DNA of 64,000 nucleotides. It comes from Cytophagales bacterium (GTDB lineage Bacteria > Bacteroidota > Bacteroidia > Cytophagales > Cyclobacteriaceae). The notes under the pieces are model-generated. The model saw only the letters and a list, made by a program, of their open reading frames with translations. It ran no database searches and had not been told where the DNA came from. Where the stretch lies: NCBI GenBank assembly GCA_017303805.1, contig JAFLBQ010000006.1, positions 248,001 through 312,000 of the forward strand. Direction: 5' to 3'. The translations under genes were made by a program, and so were the position numbers. Below, piece by piece: positions 52,744 through 62,372 of the stretch (its first letter is position 1; every line of letters begins with the position of its first letter).

Positions 52744-52794
52744 TCTATGTTTGGCACGTTTTTAGTAATTTCGAATTGCAAATTCACAAAATCC

Positions 52795-53718
52795 ATGAAA
52801 AAAGGCAGATTTCAATTAATTGTTGGCTTGATGCTTCTGGCACCCTTTACCTACGGGCAAGACTACGCATTTCGCGTTTTGGCCAGTAAGGGTTCTAACG
52901 AAATTAAAACAGCCGAAGGCTGGCAGCCGGTTAAAACCGGGGCAAGTTTAAAGCTTGGCGATGAGTTAAAGGTTTCAGAAAATGCTTCGGTGGGCTTGGT
53001 ACATAATTCCGGTAAACCGTTGGAGGTTAAGGTAGCCAAAACCTATAAAGTTATCGACCTACAGGCTCAGGTAAGCGGAAACTCCAGCGTGTTAAACAAA
53101 TACACAGATTTTATTCTTAGCAGCAACTCGGCTGAGGCTAAGAAGAACCGAATGAGTGCCACTGGGGCGGTTCATAGAGGCCCTGTTGGGTCCATTCATC
53201 CCCTGCTGCCAGGTAATCAAAGTGGTGAAATTTTTGGTAATCAATTAGTGGTTAACTGGGAAACAGACAGTAAAGGTCCATATCAGATTACTATCCTAAA
53301 TATGTTTGATGAACCCATTTACAAAGCTGAAGCTTCCGACAAAACGGTTACTGTAAACCTGGCCGATGCCAAGTTCAGTGGCGAAGATGCATTGTTGATA
53401 GACATCCGCTCAAAAACCACCGGAGCTAAAATAGAAAATGAAGCAAGGCCAATGGTAAAACGGTTAAGTCAGGCTAAATCAGAGAAAATTAAAACAGGCT
53501 TTGCTGAATTAACCAAAGAACTTGATACCAACACCGCGTTTGGAAGTTTGTTTCTGGCTGGTTTTTATGAACAAAACGGACTACTGGTAGATGCTATTGC
53601 TGCCTACGAACATGCCATAGCGTTGGCTCCGGATGATCCAACCTACAAGGAATACTACTTGGAGTTTCTTTATCGAAACAAGATAAAAGACGACCCGGCT
53701 GCTAAAAAGCAACAATAA
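52795..53718 (+). CDS. Exported FecR-domain-like protein with TPR-like tail
   Basis: 307 residues from ATG 52795 (MKKGRFQLIV), which gives a proper signal peptide to about residue 21; the frame opens earlier at 52747. Residues 27-100 resemble a FecR/SH3-like domain (GWQPVKTGASLKLGDELKVSE). The end (DAIAAYEHAIALAPDDPTYKEY) is one TPR unit. It has no anti-sigma part, so it is not a sigma regulator. It probably acts with the CHASE2 protein at the envelope. A terminator follows. Confidence 0.72.
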   Translation: MKKGRFQLIVGLMLLAPFTYGQDYAFRVLASKGSNEIKTAEGWQPVKTGASLKLGDELKVSENASVGLVHNSGKPLEVKVAKTYKVIDLQAQVSGNSSVLNKYTDFILSSNSAEAKKNRMSATGAVHRGPVGSIHPLLPGNQSGEIFGNQLVVNWETDSKGPYQITILNMFDEPIYKAEASDKTVTVNLADAKFSGEDALLIDIRSKTTGAKIENEARPMVKRLSQAKSEKIKTGFAELTKELDTNTAFGSLFLAGFYEQNGLLVDAIAAYEHAIALAPDDPTYKEYYLEFLYRNKIKDDPAAKKQQ

Positions 53719-53725
53719 CATAAAG

Positions 53726-53748
53726 CCCCGACTTGGTCGGGGTTTTTT
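53726..53748 (+). terminator. Rho-independent terminator after the FecR-like gene
   Basis: Seven-base stem CCCCGAC (53726-53732) and GTCGGGG (53736-53742), loop TTG, then TTTTTT. Confidence 0.9.
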
Positions 53749-53772
53749 ATTGGGCTACTTTCTATTTCCGGT

Positions 53773-53803
53773 GTTGGCTACCTGCCAGAATCTCCTAATT
53801 TTG
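53773..53803 (+). promoter_or_regulatory. Bacteroidota-type promoter of sucD
   Basis: GTTG at 53773-53776 and TAATTTTG at 53796-53803 with a 19-nt spacer match the Bacteroidota housekeeping form (TTTG, then TAnnTTTG). It predicts a start about 12 nt before the sucD ATG. Confidence 0.6.
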
Positions 53804-53822
53804 TGAGCTAACTTTTTTCTCT

Positions 53823-54698
53823 ATGAGCGTACTTGTTAATAAAAATTCCCGCGTATTGGTTCAGGGCTTTACAGGGTCTGAAGGCACCTTTCATGCCGGC
53901 CAAATGATAGAATATGGAACTAACGTAGTGGGAGGTATTACTCCCGGCAAAGGCGGCCAAGTGCATTTGGGGCGTCCGGTTTTTAATACCGTTAAAGAAG
54001 CTGTAGAGAAAACCGGTGCCGATGTTTCCATCATTTTTGTTCCCCCGGCCTTTGCAGCCGACTCCATTATGGAGGCAGCCGAAGCCGGAATAAAAGTTAT
54101 AGTAGCTATTACCGAAGGCATACCGGTTAAAGATATGATGTTTGCCAAAAAGTACGTGAAAGAAAAGGGCGTTGTGTTAGTAGGCCCCAATTGTCCCGGA
54201 GTAATTACCCCGGGCGAGGCCAAGGTGGGCATCATGCCTGGCTTTGTATTTAAGAAAGGTCGTATTGGTATTGTGTCGAAATCAGGAACATTAACTTACG
54301 AGGCTGCCGACCAGATTGTGAAAGCAGGCCTCGGGATTTCTACAGCCATTGGAATTGGTGGTGACCCGATTATCGGTACTCCAACCAAAGATGCTGTAGA
54401 ATTGCTAATGAACGACCCCGAAACTGATGCCATTGTGATGATTGGCGAAATTGGTGGTAACTACGAACCAGTAGCCGCCCGTTGGGTGAAGGAAAATGGG
54501 AATAAGAAACCGGTTGTAGGATTTATTGCCGGCCAAACCGCACCTCCTGGAAGAAGAATGGGCCATGCCGGTGCTATTATAGGGGGCGCTGAAGATACAG
54601 CCTCCGCTAAAATGAAAATTTTGCGCGAGTGTGGTATTCATGTGGTTGAATCGCCCGCGTTGATTGGCGATACCATGCAGCAGATTTTAAAGAAATAG
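53823..54698 (+). CDS. sucD: Succinyl-CoA synthetase alpha subunit
   Basis: 291 residues, the standard family length. CoA-binding Rossmann part ([30 protein letters not shown]), and the phosphohistidine loop GHAGAI with His248. It makes ATP or GTP from succinyl-CoA in the citric acid cycle. The beta subunit gene is not adjacent, which is common in Bacteroidota. Single-gene transcript between a promoter at 53773 and a terminator at 54719. Confidence 0.96.
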   Translation: MSVLVNKNSRVLVQGFTGSEGTFHAGQMIEYGTNVVGGITPGKGGQVHLGRPVFNTVKEAVEKTGADVSIIFVPPAFAADSIMEAAEAGIKVIVAITEGIPVKDMMFAKKYVKEKGVVLVGPNCPGVITPGEAKVGIMPGFVFKKGRIGIVSKSGTLTYEAADQIVKAGLGISTAIGIGGDPIIGTPTKDAVELLMNDPETDAIVMIGEIGGNYEPVAARWVKENGNKKPVVGFIAGQTAPPGRRMGHAGAIIGGAEDTASAKMKILRECGIHVVESPALIGDTMQQILKK

Positions 54699-54718
54699 AT
54701 TCATTTGAAAGATTAAAT

Positions 54719-54756
54719 GAGACTCACGCCTGCCAGGTGTGAGTCTCTTTTTTTTT
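54719..54756 (+). terminator. Terminator of sucD
   Basis: Thirteen-pair stem (GAGACTCACGCCT, with one G-T pair, and AGGTGTGAGTCTC), loop GCC, then nine T residues. Beyond it, 54757-54999 holds no gene; it must contain the promoter of the hybrid kinase. Confidence 0.9.
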
Positions 54757-54999
54757 AGCGAAAACCATCAAACTCGGAGCGCTTGCTTTGGGTTGTTCCG
54801 AATTGTACAAGTGTGCGAATGGAGTGTTAACAGTTTTAGAACAGAAGAAAATCTGCAAGCTTTTGGGCATGGAGCTGAACTGAAAGGTTGATACGCATTA
54901 TGTTTTCGTGAAGGATATTAATATTCCATATTTCCGCCTAAGGTTATTTTAGGGGTTTTTTGGCAAATTTTTAAGGGCCGATTCTTTTATCTTCACCAA

Positions 55000-57900
55000 A
55001 TGGAAAAAGATTCGGCCCGGTTAAGGAGGCGCTACATTGTTTTTATTGTATCGATTGTACTAACCCTGGTAGTAACACAGGTTATAATTCAATACGATTT
55101 ACGCCAGCAGAATGAAGATGCGCGACTTTTGAATGTAGCCGGCCGGCAGCGCATGCTGAGCCAACGAATCTCTAAACTTACCCTGTTTCTTTACTACAAC
55201 AAAAATGTAGATAGCATATCAAATTTCTACGCACTTGATACCCTGAAGGCGCTTACGCATCATTGGGACAGCGTGCATAGCCACCTTATTCAACAAAATG
55301 AGAATGGAGCGCAGAGCAGGGTAATCGACTCTCTTTTACGGGTTAACACTCCGCGTGTTAATCAAATGAAAGCGGCTGTAGCAAGTATTCTGAACGACCC
55401 CCAGCCAACGGTATTTCAGGCAAGCATTGAAAAAATTGCAGAAGTTGAACTTCCCTTTCTTCGAACAATGGAAGCCACTGTTGGCCGGTATCAGCAAGAA
55501 TCTGAAACTAAGTTGAGCAATATTAAGTGGATAGAACTGGTGCTTACGGTTATCGGTCTTGTTATTTTAATTCTCGAGTTTGTCTCTGTATTTTATCCAA
55601 CCCTAAAGCGGGTGTCCTCGCAGAATTTTCTGCTTAGCCAATTGAATGACCAGCTTCGCACCCGCGAAAAAGACCTGCAACAAAGTTTTGAACATGTAAA
55701 ATCACTAAAAGATCACTTAACCCAAAGTGAGCGCCAATACCGGGAGTTGGTGATGAACGCCTCGGATATGATTTATGAGTTGGATGCAGACGGAAAATTT
55801 TCATTTGTGAACCCACCTGTTGAAACGGTTACCGGATTTACCAGGGAAGAACTTTTTAAAATGAAATACATGGAGTTGATCCACCCGGAAGACAGACCAC
55901 ACGTACGTGAATTTTACCAACAACAACAGGATTCGTTTCAAACCAATTCATACCTGGAGTTACGCATTCAAACAAAATCGGGTAGCAGTGTTTGGGTAGG
56001 CCAGAATGTAAAGCTTCAGTTTGCGGGTAAGTTGGCTTACCGGGTAAATGTGGTAGCCCGCGATATTACGCAGGTAAAAGAAGCGGAGGCTCGGCTTCAA
56101 CGCGAGCGCCTGCTCTTGCGCACCATTATCGACAACATTCCCGAAAACATTTATGTGAAGAACTTGCAGTCGCAGAAGATATTGGCCAATAAAGCGGAGT
56201 ATGAGTACCTGGGTGCCCGCACCGAAGCCGAGATACTAGGTAAAAGTGATTGGGAACTTTATCCTGACGAATCCGCTACCACCTCTACCAACGAGGATGC
56301 CCGTGTATTTGCCGGTGAGAACATTATAAATTCCGAAACCCTCAATACCCGCAAAGATGGTAGCTCGTGTTGGTTCTTAATTTCGAAAGTTCCGTTGCGA
56401 GACGAGAACAACATTATTATTGGGTTGGTAGGTATCAGTATTGACATAACCGCTGCCAAGCTGGCCAACCAGGCATTAGCCGAAAAAGAAAAACTCTACC
56501 GCCTTATTTCAGAAAACTCGCGCGATGTGGTAAGTCTTCATAACCTCGATGGCACCTTCGAGTACATTTCGCCAGCTTGCCGCGAGCTACACGGCTATGA
56601 GCCGGAAGAAATGATTGGAAAGATTGGAACTGATTTTATGCATGTGGATGATGCACGCCACACCATAGAACAAGCGCCAGCCATGCTTCAAAAAATGTTA
56701 GCAGGCGAATCCATCGAGCCGCTGCAGTTTCGGATAGCGACTAAACAGCATGGACTGGTGTGGGCCGAGAATGTGATTAAACCTGTCTATACAAACGGGA
56801 AGCTTAGTGGTTTTCAATCTACTGTGCGCAATATTTCTGCCCGCAAAGTATATGAAGCAGCATTGCAGGAGGCAAAAGAAAAAGCAGAGGCTGCCACCAA
56901 AGCAAAAAGCCAGTTCTTAAGTATGATGAGCCATGAGATCCGAACTCCTATAAATGGAATTTTAGGGCTTACAAATTTATTGTTGGAAGAGGAGCCCCGG
57001 CCCGATCAACTACAACGATTAAATCTCTTAAAATTTTCCGGTCAGAACCTACTCACCATTATTAACGATGTGCTCGACTTTAGCAAAGCGGAAGCCGGCA
57101 AAATAGTGTTGGAGTCGGTGCCCTTTAATCTATACGATACCATTCAAAATGTGGTGCGGGTGCTGGCCATTAAAGCCAAAGAGAAGGGCTTGGCGCTCAA
57201 CCTGATCTTGCCTGCCAATCTGCCCCGGTACGTAATGGGCGATTCGGTACGCCTGGGACAAATCCTAAATAATCTCATCAACAATGCTATTAAGTTTACT
57301 GAGGCTGGCTACGTAGAAGTAAAATTGGAATCTGTAAAGCAAGCTGGCGGTGCTCAGGCAATAGGCTTTTCAATTACTGATACCGGAATCGGTATCCCAG
57401 CCGATAAGCAAGAATCTGTATTTGAAAGTTTTACGCAAGCCAGTACAGATACCACGCGCAAATATGGCGGCACCGGCTTAGGGTTAGCCATAACCAAAAA
57501 TCTGGTAACGCTAATGGGCGGGCAAATAAAGATTACCAGTAAGCCGGGTGCCGGTACGCGCTTCTATTTTGAAATTTCTTTACCTGAAGCATTTGAAGAA
57601 TCACATGCTGTTGCTTCTAAAATCGAAACTCAGGCTCCGTTGCGTATTTTGGTGGTGGATGACAATGCAGTGAACCGCGAAGTGGCTGGCGGATTTCTAA
57701 AACGATGGGGCCACGTGGTTTCGCAAGCTGAAAGCGGAAAAGAGGCGCTTGCAATTATTAAGACAAAGAACATTGACCTTGTGTTAATGGATTTGCAAAT
57801 GCCCGAACTGGATGGCTTTGAAACCACCCGCACATTTAGGCAATGGACAGACGAGTACTTTAAAAAAGTACCGGTGATTGCGCTTACCGCATCTACTTCG

Positions 57901-58353
57901 GCTGAAGTGCAGCACCGGGTAAAAGAGAATCTTATGAATGGCTACCTTTCTAAGCCATTTAAACCCGAAGATTTGCAAACAGTACTGGCCCGCCACGGAG
58001 CAGTACAAGCCAAGGTGCAATCCGAAAATAAATTCAGTTCGCTGGATCAATACACCGAGGGAAATGAAGAATTAAAAAAGCAATTGCTGGTGTTGTTTAA
58101 AGATAACCTGCTGGAGGTAAAGCAGAAATTTTTCGAAGCTCTTGAAACCCAAAACCCAGAAGTTTTTCTGAATGCGCTGCATAAAGCCATAACCACGTTA
58201 ACGCTAATAAATTCAGAAAGTCTTACCGGTACCCTGCATGACATCCGGGCCTATGTAAAAAGCCACCAACAAATGCCTGCCGGACGAGAAGAGATACTGG
58301 TGCGCGAAATAGATCAAACCCTTAACCTGTTGGATGAAGCACTACTGAGTTAA
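55000..58353 (+). CDS. Hybrid histidine kinase with PilJ-type sensor, three PAS domains, receiver and Hpt
   Basis: 1117 residues. TM1 at about 10-28, a PilJ/NIT-like helical sensor at about 30-175 (LLNVAGRQRMLSQRISKL), TM2 at about 182-205, PAS domains at about 245-365, 370-490 and 495-620, HisKA with His645 (MMSHEIRTPINGILG), HATPase to about 865, receiver with Asp931 (LVLMDLQMPELDG), and a C-terminal Hpt-like domain with His1061. The full phosphorelay is thus within one protein. The LNVAGRQRMLSQR motif is that of nitrate/nitrite or pilus-type sensors, so the ligand is uncertain. A DNA-binding output is not adjacent. Confidence 0.92.
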   Translation: MEKDSARLRRRYIVFIVSIVLTLVVTQVIIQYDLRQQNEDARLLNVAGRQRMLSQRISKLTLFLYYNKNVDSISNFYALDTLKALTHHWDSVHSHLIQQNENGAQSRVIDSLLRVNTPRVNQMKAAVASILNDPQPTVFQASIEKIAEVELPFLRTMEATVGRYQQESETKLSNIKWIELVLTVIGLVILILEFVSVFYPTLKRVSSQNFLLSQLNDQLRTREKDLQQSFEHVKSLKDHLTQSERQYRELVMNASDMIYELDADGKFSFVNPPVETVTGFTREELFKMKYMELIHPEDRPHVREFYQQQQDSFQTNSYLELRIQTKSGSSVWVGQNVKLQFAGKLAYRVNVVARDITQVKEAEARLQRERLLLRTIIDNIPENIYVKNLQSQKILANKAEYEYLGARTEAEILGKSDWELYPDESATTSTNEDARVFAGENIINSETLNTRKDGSSCWFLISKVPLRDENNIIIGLVGISIDITAAKLANQALAEKEKLYRLISENSRDVVSLHNLDGTFEYISPACRELHGYEPEEMIGKIGTDFMHVDDARHTIEQAPAMLQKMLAGESIEPLQFRIATKQHGLVWAENVIKPVYTNGKLSGFQSTVRNISARKVYEAALQEAKEKAEAATKAKSQFLSMMSHEIRTPINGILGLTNLLLEEEPRPDQLQRLNLLKFSGQNLLTIINDVLDFSKAEAGKIVLESVPFNLYDTIQNVVRVLAIKAKEKGLALNLILPANLPRYVMGDSVRLGQILNNLINNAIKFTEAGYVEVKLESVKQAGGAQAIGFSITDTGIGIPADKQESVFESFTQASTDTTRKYGGTGLGLAITKNLVTLMGGQIKITSKPGAGTRFYFEISLPEAFEESHAVASKIETQAPLRILVVDDNAVNREVAGGFLKRWGHVVSQAESGKEALAIIKTKNIDLVLMDLQMPELDGFETTRTFRQWTDEYFKKVPVIALTASTSAEVQHRVKENLMNGYLSKPFKPEDLQTVLARHGAVQAKVQSENKFSSLDQYTEGNEELKKQLLVLFKDNLLEVKQKFFEALETQNPEVFLNALHKAITTLTLINSESLTGTLHDIRAYVKSHQQMPAGREEILVREIDQTLNLLDEALLS

Positions 58354-58356
58354 CAC

Positions 58357-59700
58357 TCAGAGCAGTTCATTGGCCAGGTTGGCTAGTTCCGAGCGCTCGC
58401 CCTTCTCCAGGGTTACGTGGGCATACAGTTCGTGGTCTTTCAGACGGTCTATCAGGTACGAAAGCCCATTGCTCTGCGAATCCAGGTATGGAGTATCGAT
58501 CTGATGTATGTCGCCTGTAAAAATAATCTTTGTGTTTTCTCCGGCCCGGGTAATAATGGTTTTTACTTCGTGAGGAGTTAGATTCTGAGCTTCGTCAACA
58601 ATGAAACAAATATTTGACAAGCTGCGCCCCCGTATGTACGCCAACGGGGTAATCACCAACTTTTCGTTTTGCACCATCTCGGTAATCTTCGAGTATTCTT
58701 TATCCGATTCGCTGTATTGATTTTGAATAAACTTCAGGTTATCCCACAGCGGTTCCATGTAAGGGTTCAGTTTCGATTTTATATCGCCCGGTAAATAGCC
58801 GATGTCTTTGTTGCTGAGGGGCACAATGGGGCGGGCCAGGTAAATTTGTTTGAACTCCCGCTTTTGTTCTAATGCGGCAGCCAACGCAATTAACGTTTTG
58901 CCGGTTCCGGCCACGCCTTGCATGGATACCAATTTAATCTCGGGCTTTAACACGGCATGGATAGCAAAGGCCTGCTCGGCATTGCGGGGTTTAATGCCAT
59001 AGGCACTACGCTTTTCAACCTGCTCAACCATTCCGTTGGCCGAGTTGAAGAATGCCAGCACTGATTTTTTACCACTCTTCAGAATGTAGTAATGATTCTT
59101 CATCGGCTTATCTTTACCCAACACTTCTTCGGGTGGGCAGTAGCCTTTTTCGTACATCAGGTTTATTACATTGGGATCTACCTCTTCTACCACCGTGCGG
59201 CCGGTGTGCAGCGAGCTGATGTTTTGAACTTTCCCGGTGGTATAGTCTTCGGCCTGTAGGCCCAATGCTTTTGCTTTCAGCCGCAGGTTTACATCTTTCG
59301 AAACCAGAATTACCTTACGGCCCTTCTCTTGTTTTTGCAACAGCAAGGCAGAATTGAGAATGCGGTGGTCGGCTTTGTCTTCGTTAAAAACCTTGTTGGC
59401 ATCTACCAACTCGGTGCCCCCGGTATCCATCACTACCTTAAAATTGCCTTTGCCTTTTCCGTTTATCGGGTTCCAGTGGTGCAGCATCTGGTCTTTAGCC
59501 AGTTTATCGATAAGCCGAATAAACTCCCGGGCTTCGAAATTTTTGGTGTCGTTGCCTTTTTTAAAGTTGTCCAGTTCTTCCAGCACCGTTATCGGAATAC
59601 CGATGTCGTGTTCATCGAAATTAAGGATGCTGTTGTGTTCGTAAATGATTACCGAGGTGTCGAGTACAAAAATTTTCTTCTCCTTGTCTTTCTTACTCAT
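58357..59700 (-). CDS. phoH: PIN-PhoH ATPase
   Basis: 447 residues. PIN nuclease at about 8-155, with Asp14 (VLDTSVII) and Asp136 (VSKDVNLR); PhoH helicase-like ATPase at about 235-447, with Walker A GVAGTGKT (262-269) and FIVDEAQNLTPHEVK. This PhoH2/YlaK form is thought to unwind and cut RNA. A terminator-like hairpin lies only 11 nt before its start codon. Confidence 0.94.
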   Translation of the reverse strand: MSKKDKEKKIFVLDTSVIIYEHNSILNFDEHDIGIPITVLEELDNFKKGNDTKNFEAREFIRLIDKLAKDQMLHHWNPINGKGKGNFKVVMDTGGTELVDANKVFNEDKADHRILNSALLLQKQEKGRKVILVSKDVNLRLKAKALGLQAEDYTTGKVQNISSLHTGRTVVEEVDPNVINLMYEKGYCPPEEVLGKDKPMKNHYYILKSGKKSVLAFFNSANGMVEQVEKRSAYGIKPRNAEQAFAIHAVLKPEIKLVSMQGVAGTGKTLIALAAALEQKREFKQIYLARPIVPLSNKDIGYLPGDIKSKLNPYMEPLWDNLKFIQNQYSESDKEYSKITEMVQNEKLVITPLAYIRGRSLSNICFIVDEAQNLTPHEVKTIITRAGENTKIIFTGDIHQIDTPYLDSQSNGLSYLIDRLKDHELYAHVTLEKGERSELANLANELL

Positions 59701-59710
59701 AAGGGCATAT

Positions 59711-59780
59711 TAAAAAAAGCGAAGACACGTTTCTTACAGTTAGCGTTTAAAAGCCTGCAAGTATGAAAACGTGTCTTCGC
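59711..59780 (-). terminator. Large hairpin with T-run just before phoH (terminator or attenuator)
   Basis: GCGAAGACACGTTT (59719-59732) and AAACGTGTCTTCGC (59767-59780) are perfect 14-base complements with a 34-nt loop. On the minus strand they are followed by TTTTTTT, then phoH ATG at 59700. It can end the transcript of the upstream gene (stop at 59880) or act as an attenuator in the phoH leader. Confidence 0.65.
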
Positions 59781-59879
59781 AAAGTTTGAAACTATAGCGA
59801 AAGCTAACCAAACGAAATTAAAAAATGCAAGAATTGCCAAGTAAACTTTTTGTTACGAATCGTTTTCGGGCAAAGGCAG

Positions 59880-60563
59880 TTAAGCCGCTGTGTAACGATC
59901 GCCTTTTTCGGTGGCGGTAATTTTAAGCACATTGGCCAGAACCAATAAGATAAGTTTACGCCTGGCTTTAAATCGGTTTAAGCCAGAAAACTGCATATAC
60001 TCCGGCAAGGTAAACGCTCCGTGTTGTTCCAGGTAGTTGAGCAGGTTTTTTTCAGCATCGCCAAAGGTAAAGTGCACATCGCGTTTCTTCTTGGAGCGCC
60101 TGAGAATTTCCTGCATTTCGGGGCTGGCTTTAATGCTCATAGCCTGCACGCGCACAAAGGTTTCGCGTTTTTGATTATCCATAAGATAATGCAGTCTTTC
60201 GCTGGGTGCTATATCGTACCGCACCACAAACCGGTTCTCCGAAACGGGCAGCACCGATTCCTGATAGACCAATTCGGGTTTGCAGATTTGCTGCAGTGCT
60301 GTAGTAATAACATGAATTTCTTCTTCCGGATACTTTACCCCCGGAATGGAGCCATCGTCATCCACACCAACCAACAACGTGCCACCTTCCGTATTTGCAA
60401 AAGCAATAAACTCTCGCACAATCTTTTCCGGATGGGCAGCCTTCCGTTTAAATTCCAGATGCAAGCCCTCGCCCTCCAACGCCAGTTTACGTACTTCAAA
60501 AAGATTCTCGGCCTCAGCGCTGCCCGCGGCCAAGGTCTTCGTCATCATCGGGTTCGTCTTCAT
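59880..60563 (-). CDS. AlbA_2/Schlafen-like DNA-binding domain protein
   Basis: 227 residues. LHLEFKRKAAHPEKIVREFIAFANTEGGTLLVGVDDDGSIPGV is the AlbA_2 signature (given here in part: EFKRKA, AFANTEGGTLLVGVDDDG). A helical C-terminus looks like a winged helix (YLEQHGAFTLPEYMQFSGLNRFKARRKL). The start is ambiguous: Met1 (60563), Met6 or Met7, all overlapping the upstream ATPase gene by 32-50 bp. It is probably a DNA-binding regulator. Confidence 0.82.
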   Translation of the reverse strand: MKTNPMMTKTLAAGSAEAENLFEVRKLALEGEGLHLEFKRKAAHPEKIVREFIAFANTEGGTLLVGVDDDGSIPGVKYPEEEIHVITTALQQICKPELVYQESVLPVSENRFVVRYDIAPSERLHYLMDNQKRETFVRVQAMSIKASPEMQEILRRSKKKRDVHFTFGDAEKNLLNYLEQHGAFTLPEYMQFSGLNRFKARRKLILLVLANVLKITATEKGDRYTAA

Positions 60564-62022
60564 CTTTTGGCAAGCTAAACATACTGCTCAACAAATCTTT
60601 AAACTGCAAACCCGAAGTAAGCGTGTGTTTGCTTATTAGGCTAAACTCGGCAAGCCCGTGCAGCGCAAACTCCATCAGAAAAAATTGTAGCGAACCAGCC
60701 TGCCCTTTGTGGTATTCATTAACCAACTCTAAAAGGCCGGGTACAGTCTTCAATATTTTTTCGTATTCGGCTTGCTTCAACTCGTGCAACAAATCAATTG
60801 TGTTGCCATCGCCAAACCAATTTGTAATTTTTTTGTACGGACTTTTTTCCTTCTGCTTGCGAAACTTATCAGGATCTGGAAAGTAATTTAAAAATTGACT
60901 GCGGATGGCTTTGCCTACCAGGTTCTGAGCCACAATGCCGGGGCCTTCTTGCTGGCCTTCGTACACCAACTCTACTTTACCGGTAATGGATGGAACTACG
61001 CCAACAAAATCAGAAACCCGGATGCTTGTAGTTTTCTCATTGTTACGTAATGCTCTGCGCTCGGCTGCGGCCAGCAGGTTTTCATACGCAGAAATTGTTA
61101 ACCGGGCCGAAACCCCACTCTTGGCATCTACAAACTCGCTCTTGCGGGCTTCAAAAGCAATTTGCTCAACCAGGTCTTTGGCAAGCTCCGGCACGCTGAT
61201 GCTGTTTTTTTGTTCGGGCTGTACGTGTGCCTCTTGTTGTGTAATTTTTTTACCGATCTCGAGGGTTTTAGGATAGTGCGTGATGATCTGGCTATCAATG
61301 CGATCTTTAAGCGGGGTAACAATGCTGCCGCGATTGGTATAATCTTCGGGGTTGGCTGTAAATACAAACTGGATATCCAGCGGCATGCGGATTTTAAAAC
61401 CTCTGATCTGAATATCGCCCTCCTGTAAAATGTTAAACAGTGCTACCTGTATGCGTGCTTGCAAATCGGGCAACTCGTTAATTACAAACAAACACCGGTG
61501 CGAGCGCGGAATCAAACCAAAGTGAATCACCCGCTCATCCGAATAGGGCAGCTTGAGCGATGCTGCTTTAATGGGATCCACATCACCAATCAAGTCGGCA
61601 ATGCTTACATCGGGTGTTGCTAATTTTTCGGTGTAGCGTTCATCGCGATGCAACCAGGAGATGGGTGTAGAATCTCCCAGTTCGGCAATCTTATCGCGGC
61701 CATACCGTGAAATGGGATGAAGCGGATCGTCATTTAGTTCCGAGCCTTTAATAACCGGAATATATTCATCCAGCAGGTTTATCATTAATCGGGCAAGCCT
61801 GGTTTTAGCCTGACCCCGTAAACCTAATAAGTTGATATCATGCCCTGCCAAAATAGCACGCTCCATATCAGGGATTACCGTTTCTTCATAACCCCAGATA
61901 CCTGCAAATACGCTTTCGCGCTTTTGTAATTTGATAATTAAGTTTTGGCGGAGTTCTTCTTTTATGGTTTTATGTTTATAGCCTGCAGATTTGAGTTGGC
62001 TAAGTGTTGTTGGTTTAATCAT
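60514..62022 (-). CDS. MoxR/Mg-chelatase-I-like AAA+ ATPase
   Basis: 502 residues. Walker A GLRGQAKTR (67-75, Ala-Lys-Thr form), then RSHRCLFVINELPDL with Asn183-Glu184 where most AAA+ proteins have Asp-Glu, and FTANPEDYTNRGSIVTPLKDRID as sensor region. It belongs to the ChlI/BchI-like family that works with a VWA partner, here encoded at 62680. Metal insertion is not implied. The toxin-antitoxin genes lie between the two partners. Confidence 0.85.
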   Translation of the reverse strand: MIKPTTLSQLKSAGYKHKTIKEELRQNLIIKLQKRESVFAGIWGYEETVIPDMERAILAGHDINLLGLRGQAKTRLARLMINLLDEYIPVIKGSELNDDPLHPISRYGRDKIAELGDSTPISWLHRDERYTEKLATPDVSIADLIGDVDPIKAASLKLPYSDERVIHFGLIPRSHRCLFVINELPDLQARIQVALFNILQEGDIQIRGFKIRMPLDIQFVFTANPEDYTNRGSIVTPLKDRIDSQIITHYPKTLEIGKKITQQEAHVQPEQKNSISVPELAKDLVEQIAFEARKSEFVDAKSGVSARLTISAYENLLAAAERRALRNNEKTTSIRVSDFVGVVPSITGKVELVYEGQQEGPGIVAQNLVGKAIRSQFLNYFPDPDKFRKQKEKSPYKKITNWFGDGNTIDLLHELKQAEYEKILKTVPGLLELVNEYHKGQAGSLQFFLMEFALHGLAEFSLISKHTLTSGLQFKDLLSSMFSLPKDEDEPDDDEDLGRGQR

Positions 62023-62025
62023 TAG

Positions 62026-62372
62026 CTATATTTTTCTTATGCGGATTTTATTTTTAGAAATAGTAATAAAATGAGGTGTCTCTTCGTATTGATATTTTTC
62101 AACTACTTCCAATAATCCATTTTCAATTTGATGATACTCGGACTGGTCATAACGAATAAAACAACAGATAGGTTGGTTATGCCGTACGCAAAAATCAACT
62201 CTCCAAAGTCTTTATCTTCTGTAATTAATATTCCCCTATATTGTTGTGCGAGAGCTGCTATTTCTGTGTCGCTTATTCGCGGATAGGTTTCTGCGATGGA
62301 TAAGACTTGATGCTGCTTTCTGCGCAACAATTCGATCCAGTATCGTTCCAGATTTTCATCGGCAATGATCAT
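62026..62372 (-). pseudogene. DUF5615 PIN-like toxin, frameshifted
   Basis: From ATG 62372 an intact frame gives 89 residues (MIIADENLERYWIELLRRK, ILITEDKDFGELIF) and ends at 62103 with unrelated residues. Adding one T at the four-base run at 62158-62161 restores a frame that continues IRYDQSEYHQIENGLLEV and ends FITISKNKIRIRKI, a normal DUF5615 end, at 62026. That stop is 3 bp before the ATG of the next gene. Total length would then be 115 residues, typical for the family. The gene is therefore either broken or misread by one base. Confidence 0.75.
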
